Shown here piece by piece: positions 44,231 to 52,748 of a stretch of DNA of 64,000 nucleotides. Made by a program: the position numbers and the translations under genes. The notes under the pieces were generated by a model, which saw nothing but the letters and a program-made list of their open reading frames with translations, did not search any database and had not been told where the DNA came from. The stretch is from Streptomyces sp. sk2.1 (GTDB lineage: Bacteria > Actinomycetota > Actinomycetes > Streptomycetales > Streptomycetaceae): positions 188,733 through 252,732 of the forward strand of contig NZ_RDBO01000065.1 in the NCBI RefSeq assembly GCF_008120935.1. The letters are read 5' to 3'. Each line of letters starts with the position of its first letter. Position 1 is the stretch's first letter.

Positions 44231-44246
44231 TGGAAAGCGCTTGCCA
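44231..44246 (+). promoter_or_regulatory. LacI-type operator palindrome
   Basis: TGGAAAGCGCTTGCCA is nearly palindromic with central CG in AAGCGCTT, the hallmark of LacI/GalR-family sites. It lies 45 bases before the cupin gene and about 135 before the divergent propeller gene. A TACGGT -10-like box lies just upstream, so the site would block early transcription. No LacI gene is in the window, so control is in trans. Confidence 0.6.
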
Positions 44247-44291
44247 AGCATCCGGCGCGAAGAGCCCGGACGGAAGGGCGGAGGAGCGACT

Positions 44292-45008
44292 GTGCCCACC
44301 TTCGAGGGGCTGCCCGGCTCCGTCGCGGTGTCCCACCTGCGGGTCTACGACTGGCCCGCCGCGGACGGCCTGCACGGCGGGACGCCCCATCTCCACCTCA
44401 CCTGCTCCGAGGGGTACGTGGTGGTCGGGGGCGCGGGCTCGGTGCAGACCCTGACCGCCTCGGGATTCCGGCAGACACCGCTGTCGCCCGGCGCGCTGGT
44501 CCGGTTCGCTCCGGGCACGATCCACCGGCTCGTCGACGAGGACGGGCTGCGCATCGTCGTCCTGATGGAGAACAGCGGGCTGCCCGAGGCGGGCGACGCG
44601 GTGCTCACCCTGCCGCCGGAGCACCTGACGGACCCGGAGAGCTACCGGGCGGTGGCGGCCCTGCCCGTCGACGGCTCCGAGGCGGAGCGGGAACGGGCCG
44701 CCCGGGCACGCCGCGACCTCGCGATCGAGGGCTTCCTCGCCCTGCGCGAATCCACCGAGGCGGGCGACCCCGCACCGCTCGCCGCCTTCCACCGGGCCGC
44801 GGCCGCGCTCGTGCGCCCCCGGATCGAGGACTGGCGCGACCGCTGGCGGCGGGGAGCCGCCGCCGCTTCCGCGGCGACCGGCGAACGGCTCGACGCGCTG
44901 GAGCGCGGGGACGGCGGTTACCTCGCCGACGCCCGCGTGCACGCGGAACGGCCCTCCGGGCACGGGAAGTTCGGCATGTGCGGCTACCTGGACGTCTACC
45001 GGGGCTGA
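44292..45008 (+). CDS. Cupin-domain protein
   Basis: 238 residues. The first 110 form a cupin: GGTPHLHLTCSEGYVVVGGA gives the H-x-H and Glu of motif 1, and LSPGALVRFAPGTIHRLV gives the motif-2 His, so the metal site is complete. The C-terminal 110 residues are helical and of unknown type. Cupins with this layout bind or isomerise sugars or small acids. GTG 44292 has GGAGGAG upstream. With the LacI-type site in its promoter, a role in sugar use is likely (inference). Confidence 0.82.
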   Translation: MPTFEGLPGSVAVSHLRVYDWPAADGLHGGTPHLHLTCSEGYVVVGGAGSVQTLTASGFRQTPLSPGALVRFAPGTIHRLVDEDGLRIVVLMENSGLPEAGDAVLTLPPEHLTDPESYRAVAALPVDGSEAERERAARARRDLAIEGFLALRESTEAGDPAPLAAFHRAAAALVRPRIEDWRDRWRRGAAAASAATGERLDALERGDGGYLADARVHAERPSGHGKFGMCGYLDVYRG

Positions 45009-45041
45009 CCGGCCGGGCCCCGGGCCGGGCACGGGCCGGGG

Positions 45042-45587
45042 TCAGCCCCGTGCGTCGGCGTCGGCACCGGTTTCGGAACGGGGCGGGGCGGAACGGGTCA
45101 GCACCCGGGTCGTGCCGCCGTCGTCCTCCGTCACGTCCCGGACGTGCCGGAACCCGATCCGGCCCAACAGGGCCAGGGACGCGGTGTTCCCGGCGGCCAC
45201 CGTGGCATGCACCTCGGGGAGTTCGAGCGTGCCGAAGCCGTAGCCGGTCAGCACCTCGGCGATCTCGGTGCCGAACCCCCGCCCCCACGCGGTGACGGCC
45301 AGCGCGTAGACGATCTCGTGGCCGCCCACCTCCTCGGAGGGCTTGATCTCGGCGTGCCCGACGAACCGGCCCTCGTGCCGGACCGCCCACACGTCGAACA
45401 GGTCCCGCGCGTACACCTTGCTGAAGATCCGCCCGAACAGGGCGCGGTCCTCGGCCTCGGTGCAGGGCCCGTCCCCCATCCAGCGGGAAACCCGGACGTC
45501 CTGGAAGAGCGCGACGAAGTCCTCCTCGTCGCCGGGCGTGTACGGCTCCAGACTCAGTCGTGCGGTGCTCAGGGCAGGGGTCGTCAT
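45042..45587 (-). CDS. GNAT-family N-acetyltransferase (RimJ/RimL type)
   Basis: 181 residues. The start TARLSLEPYTPGDEEDFVAL matches the RimJ/RimL group. The middle has FVGHAEIKP and VYALAVTAWGRGFGTEIAEV; the acetyl-CoA loop is within GRGFGTEI. NTASLALLGRIGFRHVRDV is the usual C-terminal motif. It transfers an acetyl group to an N-terminus or small amine. ATG 45587 is chosen because it precedes the conserved start. It is divergent from the thioesterase gene and convergent with the cupin gene. Confidence 0.88.
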   Translation of the reverse strand: MTTPALSTARLSLEPYTPGDEEDFVALFQDVRVSRWMGDGPCTEAEDRALFGRIFSKVYARDLFDVWAVRHEGRFVGHAEIKPSEEVGGHEIVYALAVTAWGRGFGTEIAEVLTGYGFGTLELPEVHATVAAGNTASLALLGRIGFRHVRDVTEDDGGTTRVLTRSAPPRSETGADADARG

Positions 45588-45685
45588 GACCGGTGACGCT
45601 ACGCAGGGAAACAGCCGGCCCGCAACGGACATTTCTCGTGGCCGACGGGCGGAATGGCGGAATGCTCCGCGGGGTTGGGACGTCC

Positions 45686-46102
45686 ATGACCTTCTCCGTG
45701 GACGTGACCGTCCGAGGCTACGAACTCGACACCCAGGGCCATCTGAACCAGGCCGTCTATCTGCAGTACGCCGAGCACGCGCGCTGGGAGCTGCTGCGCG
45801 CGGCCGGCCTGCCGCAGGACAAGTTGCTGGCCAGCGGCGTGGGCCCGGTGGCACTCGAAACGACGGTGAAGTTCCTGCGGGAGCTGCGCGGCGGCGATCG
45901 GGTGCGGGTGACCTGCCGGTTCGTGTACACCGAGGGGAAGACGTTCACGGTCGCGCAGCAGATCCTCAAGGAGGACGGCACCGTCGCGGCGGAGGTCACC
46001 GGCGTGGCCGGGATGCTGGACCTGGCGGCCCGCAAGCTGATCTCCGACCCGGCCGGGCACCTCGCCTCGCTCGCCGACAATCCGGACCTGCTCACCGGCT
46101 GA
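45686..46102 (+). CDS. Acyl-CoA thioesterase, 4HBT hot-dog fold
   Basis: 138 residues. VRGYELDTQGHLNQAVYLQY is the 4-hydroxybenzoyl-CoA thioesterase signature with Asp and Asn at the active site, followed by EHARWELLRAAG. It hydrolyses an acyl or aryl CoA thioester. The start at 45686 fits the family; ATG 45662 is in frame and adds eight residues. It is a single small gene between a divergent GNAT and the ArsR regulator. Confidence 0.88.
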   Translation: MTFSVDVTVRGYELDTQGHLNQAVYLQYAEHARWELLRAAGLPQDKLLASGVGPVALETTVKFLRELRGGDRVRVTCRFVYTEGKTFTVAQQILKEDGTVAAEVTGVAGMLDLAARKLISDPAGHLASLADNPDLLTG

Positions 46103-46168
46103 CCCGGACGGCCGGGCCGGGGCGTCCGGCGCCGGTCCTCGACGGACGTCTCCCGCGGCGGCCTTCCG

Positions 46169-46197
46169 TTCTCGAACTACGATGGGTTTCGTAGTAT
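46169..46197 (+). promoter_or_regulatory. ArsR operator and promoter
   Basis: ACTACGA (46176-46182) and TCGTAGT (46189-46195) form a perfect 7-6-7 inverted repeat. A promoter TTCTCG (46169-46174), a 17-base spacer and TAGTAT (46192-46197) overlaps it, so binding would block the ArsR gene's own transcription. Confidence 0.6.
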
Positions 46198-46268
46198 GGG
46201 GGGCGGGCCGGACCGATCACGGGAGACCGGCCGCCGGAAGGCCGGGACAGGCCAGGAACGGAGCCGTC

Positions 46269-46649
46269 GTGACCCCTCTCAGCGCCCCTGCCGCAAGCGC
46301 CGCCGAGGCCGGCGGACGCGTGCTCGACCATCCCGCGAGGGACGAGATCCGCGTCGAGGCGGTGCTGCACGCGCTCTCCGACCCGATGCGGCTGCGGGTG
46401 GTGCGCGAACTGGCCGCAGCCGACCGGGAGCTCAGCTGTTCCTGTTTCGACCTCCCGGTGTCCAAGTCCACCTCCACACACCACTTCCGGGTGCTGCGCG
46501 AGAGCGGGATCGTCCAGCAGATCTACCGGGGCACGGCCAAGATGAACGGGCTGCGCCGCGACGACCTGGAGGCGCTGTTCCCCGGGCTCCTCGACAGCGT
46601 CCTCGACGCGGCGAACCTCCAGGCGCGGCGCATCGGCGAGGACCGTTAG
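46269..46649 (+). CDS. ArsR-family transcriptional regulator
   Basis: 126 residues with a winged helix: HALSDPMRLRVVRELAAADR, then LPVSKSTSTHHFRVLRESGI as recognition region, then the wing GIVQQIYRGTAKMNGLR. CSCFDLP carries two Cys residues near the recognition helix, which could bind metal or sense oxidation as in ArsR/CmtR members. GTG 46269 has GGAG seven bases upstream. A palindrome overlaps its promoter, indicating autoregulation. The thioesterase gene lies just upstream on the same strand. Confidence 0.88.
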   Translation: MTPLSAPAASAAEAGGRVLDHPARDEIRVEAVLHALSDPMRLRVVRELAAADRELSCSCFDLPVSKSTSTHHFRVLRESGIVQQIYRGTAKMNGLRRDDLEALFPGLLDSVLDAANLQARRIGEDR

Positions 46650-46699
46650 GGCCTTTCCCCGGAAAACGCCCGGAGGCCGTCGGCTCCCCGCGTCCCCGG

Positions 46700-47362
46700 T
46701 CAGGGCGCCATGGCGCGCATCCTGTTGATCTCCACCGTCTGCTGTGCGACGACGTCCCCGGCCATCTCCTCGATCTGCACGTCGTTCCCCTCCGAGAGGA
46801 CCTCGGTCGCCATCGTGACCGCCCCCTGGTGGTGGGTGATCATCAGCTTCAGGAAGAGTTCGTCGAAGGCGGTGCCCTTCGCCCCGCGCAACCGCTCCAA
46901 CTGGGCGGGGGTGGCCATGCCGGGCATCGCCGCGTGGTCGTGGGCGGTTTCGCGCTTCTTGCCGCCGTTGTGCGTGAGCCATCCCTCCATGGCGCCGATC
47001 TCCGGCTTCTGGCCCGCCGCGATGCGTTCGGCCAGCCGTTCGACCGCGGTGGATTCGGCGCGGGCGGGGACGAGACCGGTCATCTCCAGTGCCTGGGCGT
47101 GGTGCTGGATCATCATCTGCGCGTAGCGGAAGTCGGCGGAGTTCGCCCGGTCGTTCCCGGCGGCCTTGGCGGCCTCCTGCGCGGACAGGGTCCGGGCGGG
47201 CTCGCCCGGCTTCCCCGGCGCCACCACCGAAGGGCCCCCGCCCGCCCCGGCGGCCCGGTCCCCGCCGCCGTCCGCGTCGCACGCGCTCAGGGCCAGGGCC
47301 GCGGACAGGACGACCGCGACGAGCGCGGACCTGCGTGCACACATGGTCTGACGGCGGATCAA
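46700..47362 (-). CDS. DUF305-family lipoprotein
   Basis: About 220 residues. A positive start (RRQTMCARR), hydrophobic SALVAVVLSAALA and lipobox LSAC make it a lipoprotein. The DUF305 domain, a ferritin-like four-helix fold, shows two His-rich helices: YAQMMIQHHAQALEM and LKLMITHHQGAVTMATEVL. These may bind copper or another metal. TTG 47362 is chosen as start because GGAGG precedes it by eight bases; ATG 47377 and ATG 47344 are in frame. It is divergent from a LVIVD-repeat protein, and these two families commonly occur together in actinobacteria. Confidence 0.85.
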   Translation of the reverse strand: MIRRQTMCARRSALVAVVLSAALALSACDADGGGDRAAGAGGGPSVVAPGKPGEPARTLSAQEAAKAAGNDRANSADFRYAQMMIQHHAQALEMTGLVPARAESTAVERLAERIAAGQKPEIGAMEGWLTHNGGKKRETAHDHAAMPGMATPAQLERLRGAKGTAFDELFLKLMITHHQGAVTMATEVLSEGNDVQIEEMAGDVVAQQTVEINRMRAMAP

Positions 47363-47541
47363 CAAGTGGACCTCCATTGCCCCATGGGTCGGTTGTGGCC
47401 GTGCTGACACGCTTCCTCGTGGCGGCGACCGGAAACTTTCGGCACGTCTCCGTCGCCATCTGTCGGGATCATCGCGGGAAGGACCATACTGCCGGGGACC
47501 GTGAACCGTTCAACTACGTTTGGACACATGGGAGGACGCAA

Positions 47542-49032
47542 GTGATTTCGTTGCGTACGAACCCGGCGCGGCGCAGACGCCTGGGTGTGGTGGCGGCCGC
47601 CGCCGGCCTGCTGGCCACTCTGCTGACGGCCGGGCCCGCGGCCGCCTCGCCCGACCCCGGTGACACGTCCACGGCCCGCACCGATGCCTCCACCGCCCAG
47701 CAGGCCGAGGCCGAGGCCGCGATCAGGAACGGCGAGATACCCGGCGTGGACGAGGTGATCCACAGCGGCAACATCACCCACCTCGCCAACGTCCCCAAGG
47801 ACGCGCTCAAGGGGCTGAACACGGACCTGGCCTTCCAGGGGAAGTACGCCTACGCCGGGAACTACGACGGCTTCCGGATCTTCGACATCAGCAACCCGAA
47901 GTCCCCGAGGACGGTCTCGCAGGTCCTCTGCCCCGGCTCGCAGAACGACATCTCGGTCTCGGGCGACCTGCTCTTCCTGTCCACCGACTCCTCGCGCAGC
48001 GACGACTCCTGCACCAGCACCACCCAGCCCGCCACGGAGAAGTCCTCCTGGGAGGGCATGAAGGTCTTCGACATCAGCGACAAGCGCAACCCGAAGTACG
48101 TCGCCGCGGTCGAGACCGCCTGCGGCTCGCACACCCACACCCTGGTGCCCGAACGCAGGAACGTGTACGTGTACGTCTCCTCGTACTCGCCGAGCGAGGC
48201 GTTCCCGGACTGCCGGCCCCCGCACGACGGGATCTCCGTCATCAAGGTGCCGCGCAGCGCGCCCGAGAAGGCCGCGGTCGTGAACTTCCCGGTGCTCTTC
48301 CCGGACGGCGGCAACCCGGGTGCCCCGACCAACCCGGGCGTCTCCAGGACCACCGGCTGCCACGACATCACCGTGCTGCCCTCGAAGGACCTGGCCGCCG
48401 GTGCCTGCATGGGGGACGGCCTGCTGTTCTCCATCGAGGACCCGGAGAACCCGAGGATCATCGACCGGGTGCAGGACAACGTGAACTTCGCGTTCTGGCA
48501 CTCGGCGACGTTCAACCAGAAGACGGACAAGGTCGTCTTCACCGATGAGCTCGGCGGCGGTGGCGCGGCCACCTGCAACGACGAGGTCGGCCCGGATCGG
48601 GGCGCCAACGGGATCTACGACATCGTCGGCAGGGGAGACCACCGCAAGCTGGTCTTCCGCAGCTACTTCAAGATCGACCGCCCTCAGGCCGACACCGAGG
48701 TCTGCGTCGCCCACAACGGTTCGATCATCCCGGTCAAGGGCCGCGACCTGATGGTCCAGGCCTGGTACCAGGGCGGAGTCTCGGTGTGGGACTTCACCGA
48801 CTCGTCCAGGCCGAAGGAGATCGGCTACTTCGAGCGCGGCCCCGTCACCACGGACGCCGTCACCACGGCCGGCCCCTGGTCGGCGTACTACTACAACGGC
48901 TACATCTACTCCAACGACATCGCCAAGGGCCTCGACGTCCTGAAGATCGACGACCGGCGTACCGACCCGGCGAAGCGGGTGCGGCTGGACGAACTCAACG
49001 TCCAGACGCAGCCGGACTACTTCGACCGCTGA
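47542..49032 (+). CDS. Secreted LVIVD-repeat protein
   Basis: 496 residues with a signal peptide (LGVVAAAAGLLATLLTAGPA, cut after AAA). The mature part is a propeller of LVIVD-like repeats: YAYAGNYDGFRIFDISNPKS, WEGMKVFDISDKRNPKYVA, GDGLLFSIEDPENPRII and GGVSVWDFTDSSRPKEIGYF. It has several Cys residues and conserved His (GSHTHTLVP, TTGCHDI, WHSATF) that could hold metal. GTG 47542 has GGAGG seven bases upstream. It is paired divergently with the DUF305 lipoprotein, and both probably act at the outer surface. Confidence 0.88.
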   Translation: MISLRTNPARRRRLGVVAAAAGLLATLLTAGPAAASPDPGDTSTARTDASTAQQAEAEAAIRNGEIPGVDEVIHSGNITHLANVPKDALKGLNTDLAFQGKYAYAGNYDGFRIFDISNPKSPRTVSQVLCPGSQNDISVSGDLLFLSTDSSRSDDSCTSTTQPATEKSSWEGMKVFDISDKRNPKYVAAVETACGSHTHTLVPERRNVYVYVSSYSPSEAFPDCRPPHDGISVIKVPRSAPEKAAVVNFPVLFPDGGNPGAPTNPGVSRTTGCHDITVLPSKDLAAGACMGDGLLFSIEDPENPRIIDRVQDNVNFAFWHSATFNQKTDKVVFTDELGGGGAATCNDEVGPDRGANGIYDIVGRGDHRKLVFRSYFKIDRPQADTEVCVAHNGSIIPVKGRDLMVQAWYQGGVSVWDFTDSSRPKEIGYFERGPVTTDAVTTAGPWSAYYYNGYIYSNDIAKGLDVLKIDDRRTDPAKRVRLDELNVQTQPDYFDR

Positions 49033-49214
49033 CCGACGGCCACGGGCCGGCCGGTCGGCCCGGAGGAACCGGACGGTTCCACCGCGTGACCGAGGCGTGC
49101 CGCGGGGTGCTTCCGCCCGGCGGCACGCCGATGGTCACCGCGGGGCGGTGCGGGGCTGCCGGGAGGAGCCGGGCGCGGCCGGGGCCGTACGCCGTCGCCG
49201 CCGGAAGGGCGGGG

Positions 49215-49394
49215 TCAGGCGGCGGACCGGGTGCTTCCGTGGGTCGCCGCGGCCCACTCCACCAGCAACCGCTGGTACTGCTCCTCGTCCTCCGGGGACA
49301 GGCAGCCGCCCGAGCGCTGCCACAGGTCGCGAATTTCTTCGTTCACCACGGCGGCGGTACGCGTGGAATCGGAGGAGCACGGAGAACGGGACAT
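49215..49394 (-). CDS. Small conserved-type protein, 59 residues
   Basis: Begins MSRSPCSSDSTRTAAVVNEE and has RSGGCLSPEDEEQYQRLLVE before a short Ala/Ser tail. The central part is acidic and helical with good Streptomyces codon use. There is no Shine-Dalgarno before ATG 49394, but a TAGCCT -10-like box lies close upstream, so the message may be leaderless. No function is known to me. Confidence 0.65.
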   Translation of the reverse strand: MSRSPCSSDSTRTAAVVNEEIRDLWQRSGGCLSPEDEEQYQRLLVEWAAATHGSTRSAA

Positions 49395-49463
49395 ACATAC
49401 AGGCTAAGGCCACGATGTGATGATCCGACCCATTGGGCGTCAGGGACATCTCTCACATGTTCG

Positions 49464-50165
49464 TCAGGCAACGCCCGGTACCAGTTCGAGCGTCCGCAGT
49501 CCGTCGGGCCGCTCCTCCACCGGCAGATGCCGCACGAAGCGTACGTCACAGCCCAGCGCCGCCGCCCCGCCGTCCGCGTGCCGGTCGTCGCCGACCATCA
49601 CCACATCCGTCGGATCCAGTCCGAGAAGTGTGCAGGCGGTGTGGAAGAGTCGTGGATCCGGCTTCTGGACGCCGTGCTCGTACGACAGGACGTACGCGTC
49701 GACCGGGGCGTCCAGCCCGTGCGCCCGGAAGACCGGCCGCAGGTCCCAGCCGATGTTGCTGACCACGCCGATCCGGACCCCGGCGGCACTCAGCGCGCCG
49801 AGCACCTCCGCGGCGTCCGGGTAGGGCCGCCAGGCGTCGGGCGACCTGTGCCGCTCGTACAGCGCGTCGTACAGTCCCGGATCCGGCAGGTCCACCTGCC
49901 GGGCCAGCGCCGTGTACGCCTCCCGGTGCAGTTCCGCGCTCTCGTCGCGGGCGGCCCACACGGCGGCGAGTCCGGCGGGGACGTGCCGGGGGGACGGGCC
50001 GCCCGGCAGCGCTCCGGCGGCCTCCAGCTCCCGCGCGTACCGCTCGAAGTCGGCCCCGTCCACCGTCACCTCCCGCTCCACGAGGACCGCGCGCAACCAG
50101 GACCGGACCGACTCGATGCGGAAGAGGGTTCCGGAGAAGTCGAAGAGCACACCCTTGATCTGCAT
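49464..50165 (-). CDS. HAD-superfamily hydrolase with Ser in place of the second Asp
   Basis: 233 residues. Motif I is VLFDFSGTLFRIE: the nucleophile Asp9 is present, but the usual acid-base Asp two residues on is Ser11. Motif II lies in IGVVSNIGWDL, motif III in KPDPRLFHTACTLLG, and motif IV in VVMVGDDRHADGGAA. A helical cap lies between about residues 20 and 90. The Ser11 change suggests weak phosphatase activity or different chemistry. The homology begins at the start ATG 50165. Confidence 0.85.
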   Translation of the reverse strand: MQIKGVLFDFSGTLFRIESVRSWLRAVLVEREVTVDGADFERYARELEAAGALPGGPSPRHVPAGLAAVWAARDESAELHREAYTALARQVDLPDPGLYDALYERHRSPDAWRPYPDAAEVLGALSAAGVRIGVVSNIGWDLRPVFRAHGLDAPVDAYVLSYEHGVQKPDPRLFHTACTLLGLDPTDVVMVGDDRHADGGAAALGCDVRFVRHLPVEERPDGLRTLELVPGVA

Positions 50166-50245
50166 GGAGGCGATCCTCCCCGGTCGGGGAGCGGCGCGAC
50201 AAGACGGGCCCGGGGGTGCCGCCCCCGAGTCCGTGCGGCACGGAC

Positions 50246-50959
50246 TCAGGAGCGGTGCGGCCCGTGCTCGGGAACGGCGCGTCCGCGGCGCTCATGGCGT
50301 ACGAACCCGGCGATCGAGAACCCCACCAGGGCCGCCCCCAGCAGCCACCCGCCCAGTACGTCGCTCATCCAGTGCACACCGAGGTAGAGCCGGGTGAGCC
50401 CCACCCCGATCACCGAGACGGAGGCCACCACCAGTGCCGTCCACCACGGTCCGGCCCCCGCGCCGTGCCGGTGCAGCAGCCAGAGCAGCAGGCCGCAGCT
50501 CACCGTCGCGGTCATCGCGTGACCGGACGGGAACGCCGCGTAGTGGGCGCTGTCCACCGGGTCGGGCCACTGGGGCCGCTCCCGGCCGACCGCGGCCTTC
50601 AGCCCCTGCTGGAGCAGCGTGGACAGCAGGCTCGTCACCGCCACCCAGCCCGCGAGCAGCCGCGCCCCGCGCCACCACAGCGCCACCACGGCCACCGCGA
50701 TCAGGACACGCATCGTCCACGGGTCCCACACCCAGTCGCTGAGGATCCGGTTCACGTGGACGAACCCGGGTTCGGTCACCGCTCTGCGGTGCAGCGGGGT
50801 CGCGACCGCACGGTCCGCCGCCATCAGCGGTGACCACCGTGCGGCGACGAGGACCAGCAGCGCCAGGCCGAGGACCGCGCAGACCGCGCCGACCGAGAAG
50901 GGTGTGACACGAGGACGCGTCCCGGTGGACCGGGCGGGCGTCGGGGTTGCCGTCGACAT
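50246..50959 (-). CDS. PAP2-family membrane phosphatase
   Basis: 237 residues with about six membrane helices. The three phosphatase motifs are intact: K-x6-R-P in KAAVGRERP, P-S-G-H in FPSGHAMT, and R-x5-H-x3-D in RLYLGVHWMSD. The family removes phosphate from lipids such as phosphatidic acid or undecaprenyl diphosphate on the outer face. It could therefore serve wall-lipid recycling. It lies between the HAD gene and the M56 gene on the same strand, with small gaps. Confidence 0.92.
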   Translation of the reverse strand: MSTATPTPARSTGTRPRVTPFSVGAVCAVLGLALLVLVAARWSPLMAADRAVATPLHRRAVTEPGFVHVNRILSDWVWDPWTMRVLIAVAVVALWWRGARLLAGWVAVTSLLSTLLQQGLKAAVGRERPQWPDPVDSAHYAAFPSGHAMTATVSCGLLLWLLHRHGAGAGPWWTALVVASVSVIGVGLTRLYLGVHWMSDVLGGWLLGAALVGFSIAGFVRHERRGRAVPEHGPHRS

Positions 50960-50992
50960 GGGGCGATCTTCGCGGAAGAACGGCGTCCGGTG

Positions 50993-51928
50993 CTATCCCA
51001 GGGCGCTGAGTCCCGGAAGGAAGGCCACCAGCAGCGGAACCGCCGGCACCAGCGTGGCCGCCGCGGTCAGCCGGAGCCGGCGACCGGCCGTGAGCCGCTC
51101 CATCGGGGCCAGCAGACGGTTCACCCGCAGCGGAAGGTCGGCGTCCGGCGCGGGGCCGGGGCCGAACACGCCCCGGTCCTCGTTGAGTTCCACCAGGGCG
51201 AGCGCGACCGTCAGCCGTCCGAAACGCCGCGACGCCACGTCGTCCGCGGCCAGTTCGACCAGCCGGTGCATCTCGTCCCGGAAGGCCGCGAACACCGGCA
51301 CCTGCGGAAACCCGGTCGCGAGCGCGCCGGAGCAGTGCAGCAACCAGTCGTGCCGCGCCTTCGCGTGCCCCTGCTCGTGCGCCAGCACCGCATCGAGCTG
51401 ACGACCTTTCAGGCGACTGAGCGCCGCAGTGGTGATGACCAGCTGGGGCGCGGCACCCGGCAGCCACCAGGCGTCCGGACGCTTCCCCTCCAGCACGACG
51501 AGACGGCCGCTGCCGGGCTCCTCGCCGGGCAGCAACGGGGCCCGCAGCCGCAGTTCGGCACGGCGCTGCCTGCGACGCGCCTGGGCCCGGTGGATCTCCC
51601 GGGCCAGCATCACCGCGGACCACACCCCGCCGAGCGCCAGCAGCACGGCCATGACGGCGGACCACTGCCCGTGCCCGCCCAGGGCGTACGCGTCCACCAC
51701 GGCCCGGGGCGCCGGCGCGAAGACATGGCCGCGCACGGCCTGCCAGGCCGCCGCCGCGCTGAACGTCATGGAGAGCCCGAAGGAGAGCAGCACCCCGGCC
51801 ACCACGCACTGCCACACCCACAGCGCCACCACGGGCTCGCGCTCCGGCCACCGGGCCCGCGCCATCAGTCGCGGGGTCAGGACGGCAGCCAGTGCACCGA
51901 GCGACAGCAGCACCAGGGAGACCAACAT
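50993..51928 (-). CDS. M56-family membrane metallopeptidase
   Basis: 311 residues with about four membrane helices. The zinc motif is HEQGH (184-188) in VLAHEQGHAK, with a downstream Glu in HRLVELAADD (about 225). This is the BlaR1/MecR1 protease domain without a penicillin sensor. In actinobacteria such genes usually sit beside a BlaI-type repressor; none is visible here. The upstream same-strand neighbour is a DUF5134 membrane protein 86 bases away. ATG 51928 is the family start (MLVSLVLLSLGALAAVL). Confidence 0.88.
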   Translation of the reverse strand: MLVSLVLLSLGALAAVLTPRLMARARWPEREPVVALWVWQCVVAGVLLSFGLSMTFSAAAAWQAVRGHVFAPAPRAVVDAYALGGHGQWSAVMAVLLALGGVWSAVMLAREIHRAQARRRQRRAELRLRAPLLPGEEPGSGRLVVLEGKRPDAWWLPGAAPQLVITTAALSRLKGRQLDAVLAHEQGHAKARHDWLLHCSGALATGFPQVPVFAAFRDEMHRLVELAADDVASRRFGRLTVALALVELNEDRGVFGPGPAPDADLPLRVNRLLAPMERLTAGRRLRLTAAATLVPAVPLLVAFLPGLSALG

Positions 51929-52013
51929 GGCGTCAGCCTATGAGGGCGCGGTACCCACGGGTATGGCTGTGCACGGCAAGTGACGTACGCCACGGTTTGC
52001 CGCGTCCCACGTC

Positions 52014-52610
52014 TCACAGAGCGAGCAGCATCGCGAACATGGCCGTCCCCATCGCCAGCCGGCAGGCGAGCGCCAGCTCGGGCCGCGCTCCCCGTCCGCC
52101 CTTCGCCGGACCGCCGCCGTCGCCCGCGCCCGCCGCGGCGGCCACGGGTATCAGCCGGGCCCCCGACCGCACCACGTACACCGCGTAGTAGGCCAGCAAC
52201 AGCCCGGTCAGCAAAGGGATTCCGCCGGCCGTGGCCGCCGCGCCGTGGCCCGCGTGCCCTCCGTGCCCGCCCTGCGCCGCCGCCCCGCCGGGCGCCATCG
52301 TCAACGCCATGTAGACCATCGCCGCCGAACCCACCAGATGGTGCAGGTGGTGCCCGCTGCGCCGGGAGAACCACAACGCGCGCAACGACGCCGCGCCGAA
52401 CAGCACCGCGTACACCGCCCATCCCCACTCGGGCGGCGGCACGACGGCCGCGGGCACCGCCATGGCGGCCATGCCGAAGCCCATCAGCGCCTCCGCACGC
52501 GCCGTCCTGAGCCCCTCGCCGGTCTCGCTGCGGGTGCGCAGCAGGCAGTACGCGCCCGTCAGCGCGCACAGCGCCATCAGCAGCCATCCCGACACCGCCG
52601 GTCCGTGCAC
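52014..52610 (-). CDS. DUF5134-type integral membrane protein
   Basis: 198 residues, mostly hydrophobic. GWLLMALCALTGAYCLLR, then LMGFGMAAMAVPAAVVPPPE, a Tyr/Trp-rich helix, and HHLHHLVGSAAMVYMALT followed by a His/Gly-rich loop (GGHGGHAGHG) are visible. The His cluster could bind a metal such as copper. GTG 52610 is favoured by GGGAGG seven bases upstream. It precedes the M56 protease gene on the same strand and may be its partner. Confidence 0.78.
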   Translation of the reverse strand: MHGPAVSGWLLMALCALTGAYCLLRTRSETGEGLRTARAEALMGFGMAAMAVPAAVVPPPEWGWAVYAVLFGAASLRALWFSRRSGHHLHHLVGSAAMVYMALTMAPGGAAAQGGHGGHAGHGAAATAGGIPLLTGLLLAYYAVYVVRSGARLIPVAAAAGAGDGGGPAKGGRGARPELALACRLAMGTAMFAMLLAL

Positions 52611-52748
52611 AGCGCACCTCCCCCTGGACGTACGACGTGGTCCCCCTGGTCGATGCCCGGCCGGGGAACGCCGTACGCGGCGCACTGGGGTGCACGGGAG
52701 CGCGCGGAGGTGGTGTTCACCGCCGCGCCGTGTGCTCCCGTGCCTCGC

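Noticed and set aside
49135..49449. 104-codon minus-strand frame
   Set aside because: It overlaps the 59-residue gene in another frame and is Arg/Pro-rich with poor codon use.
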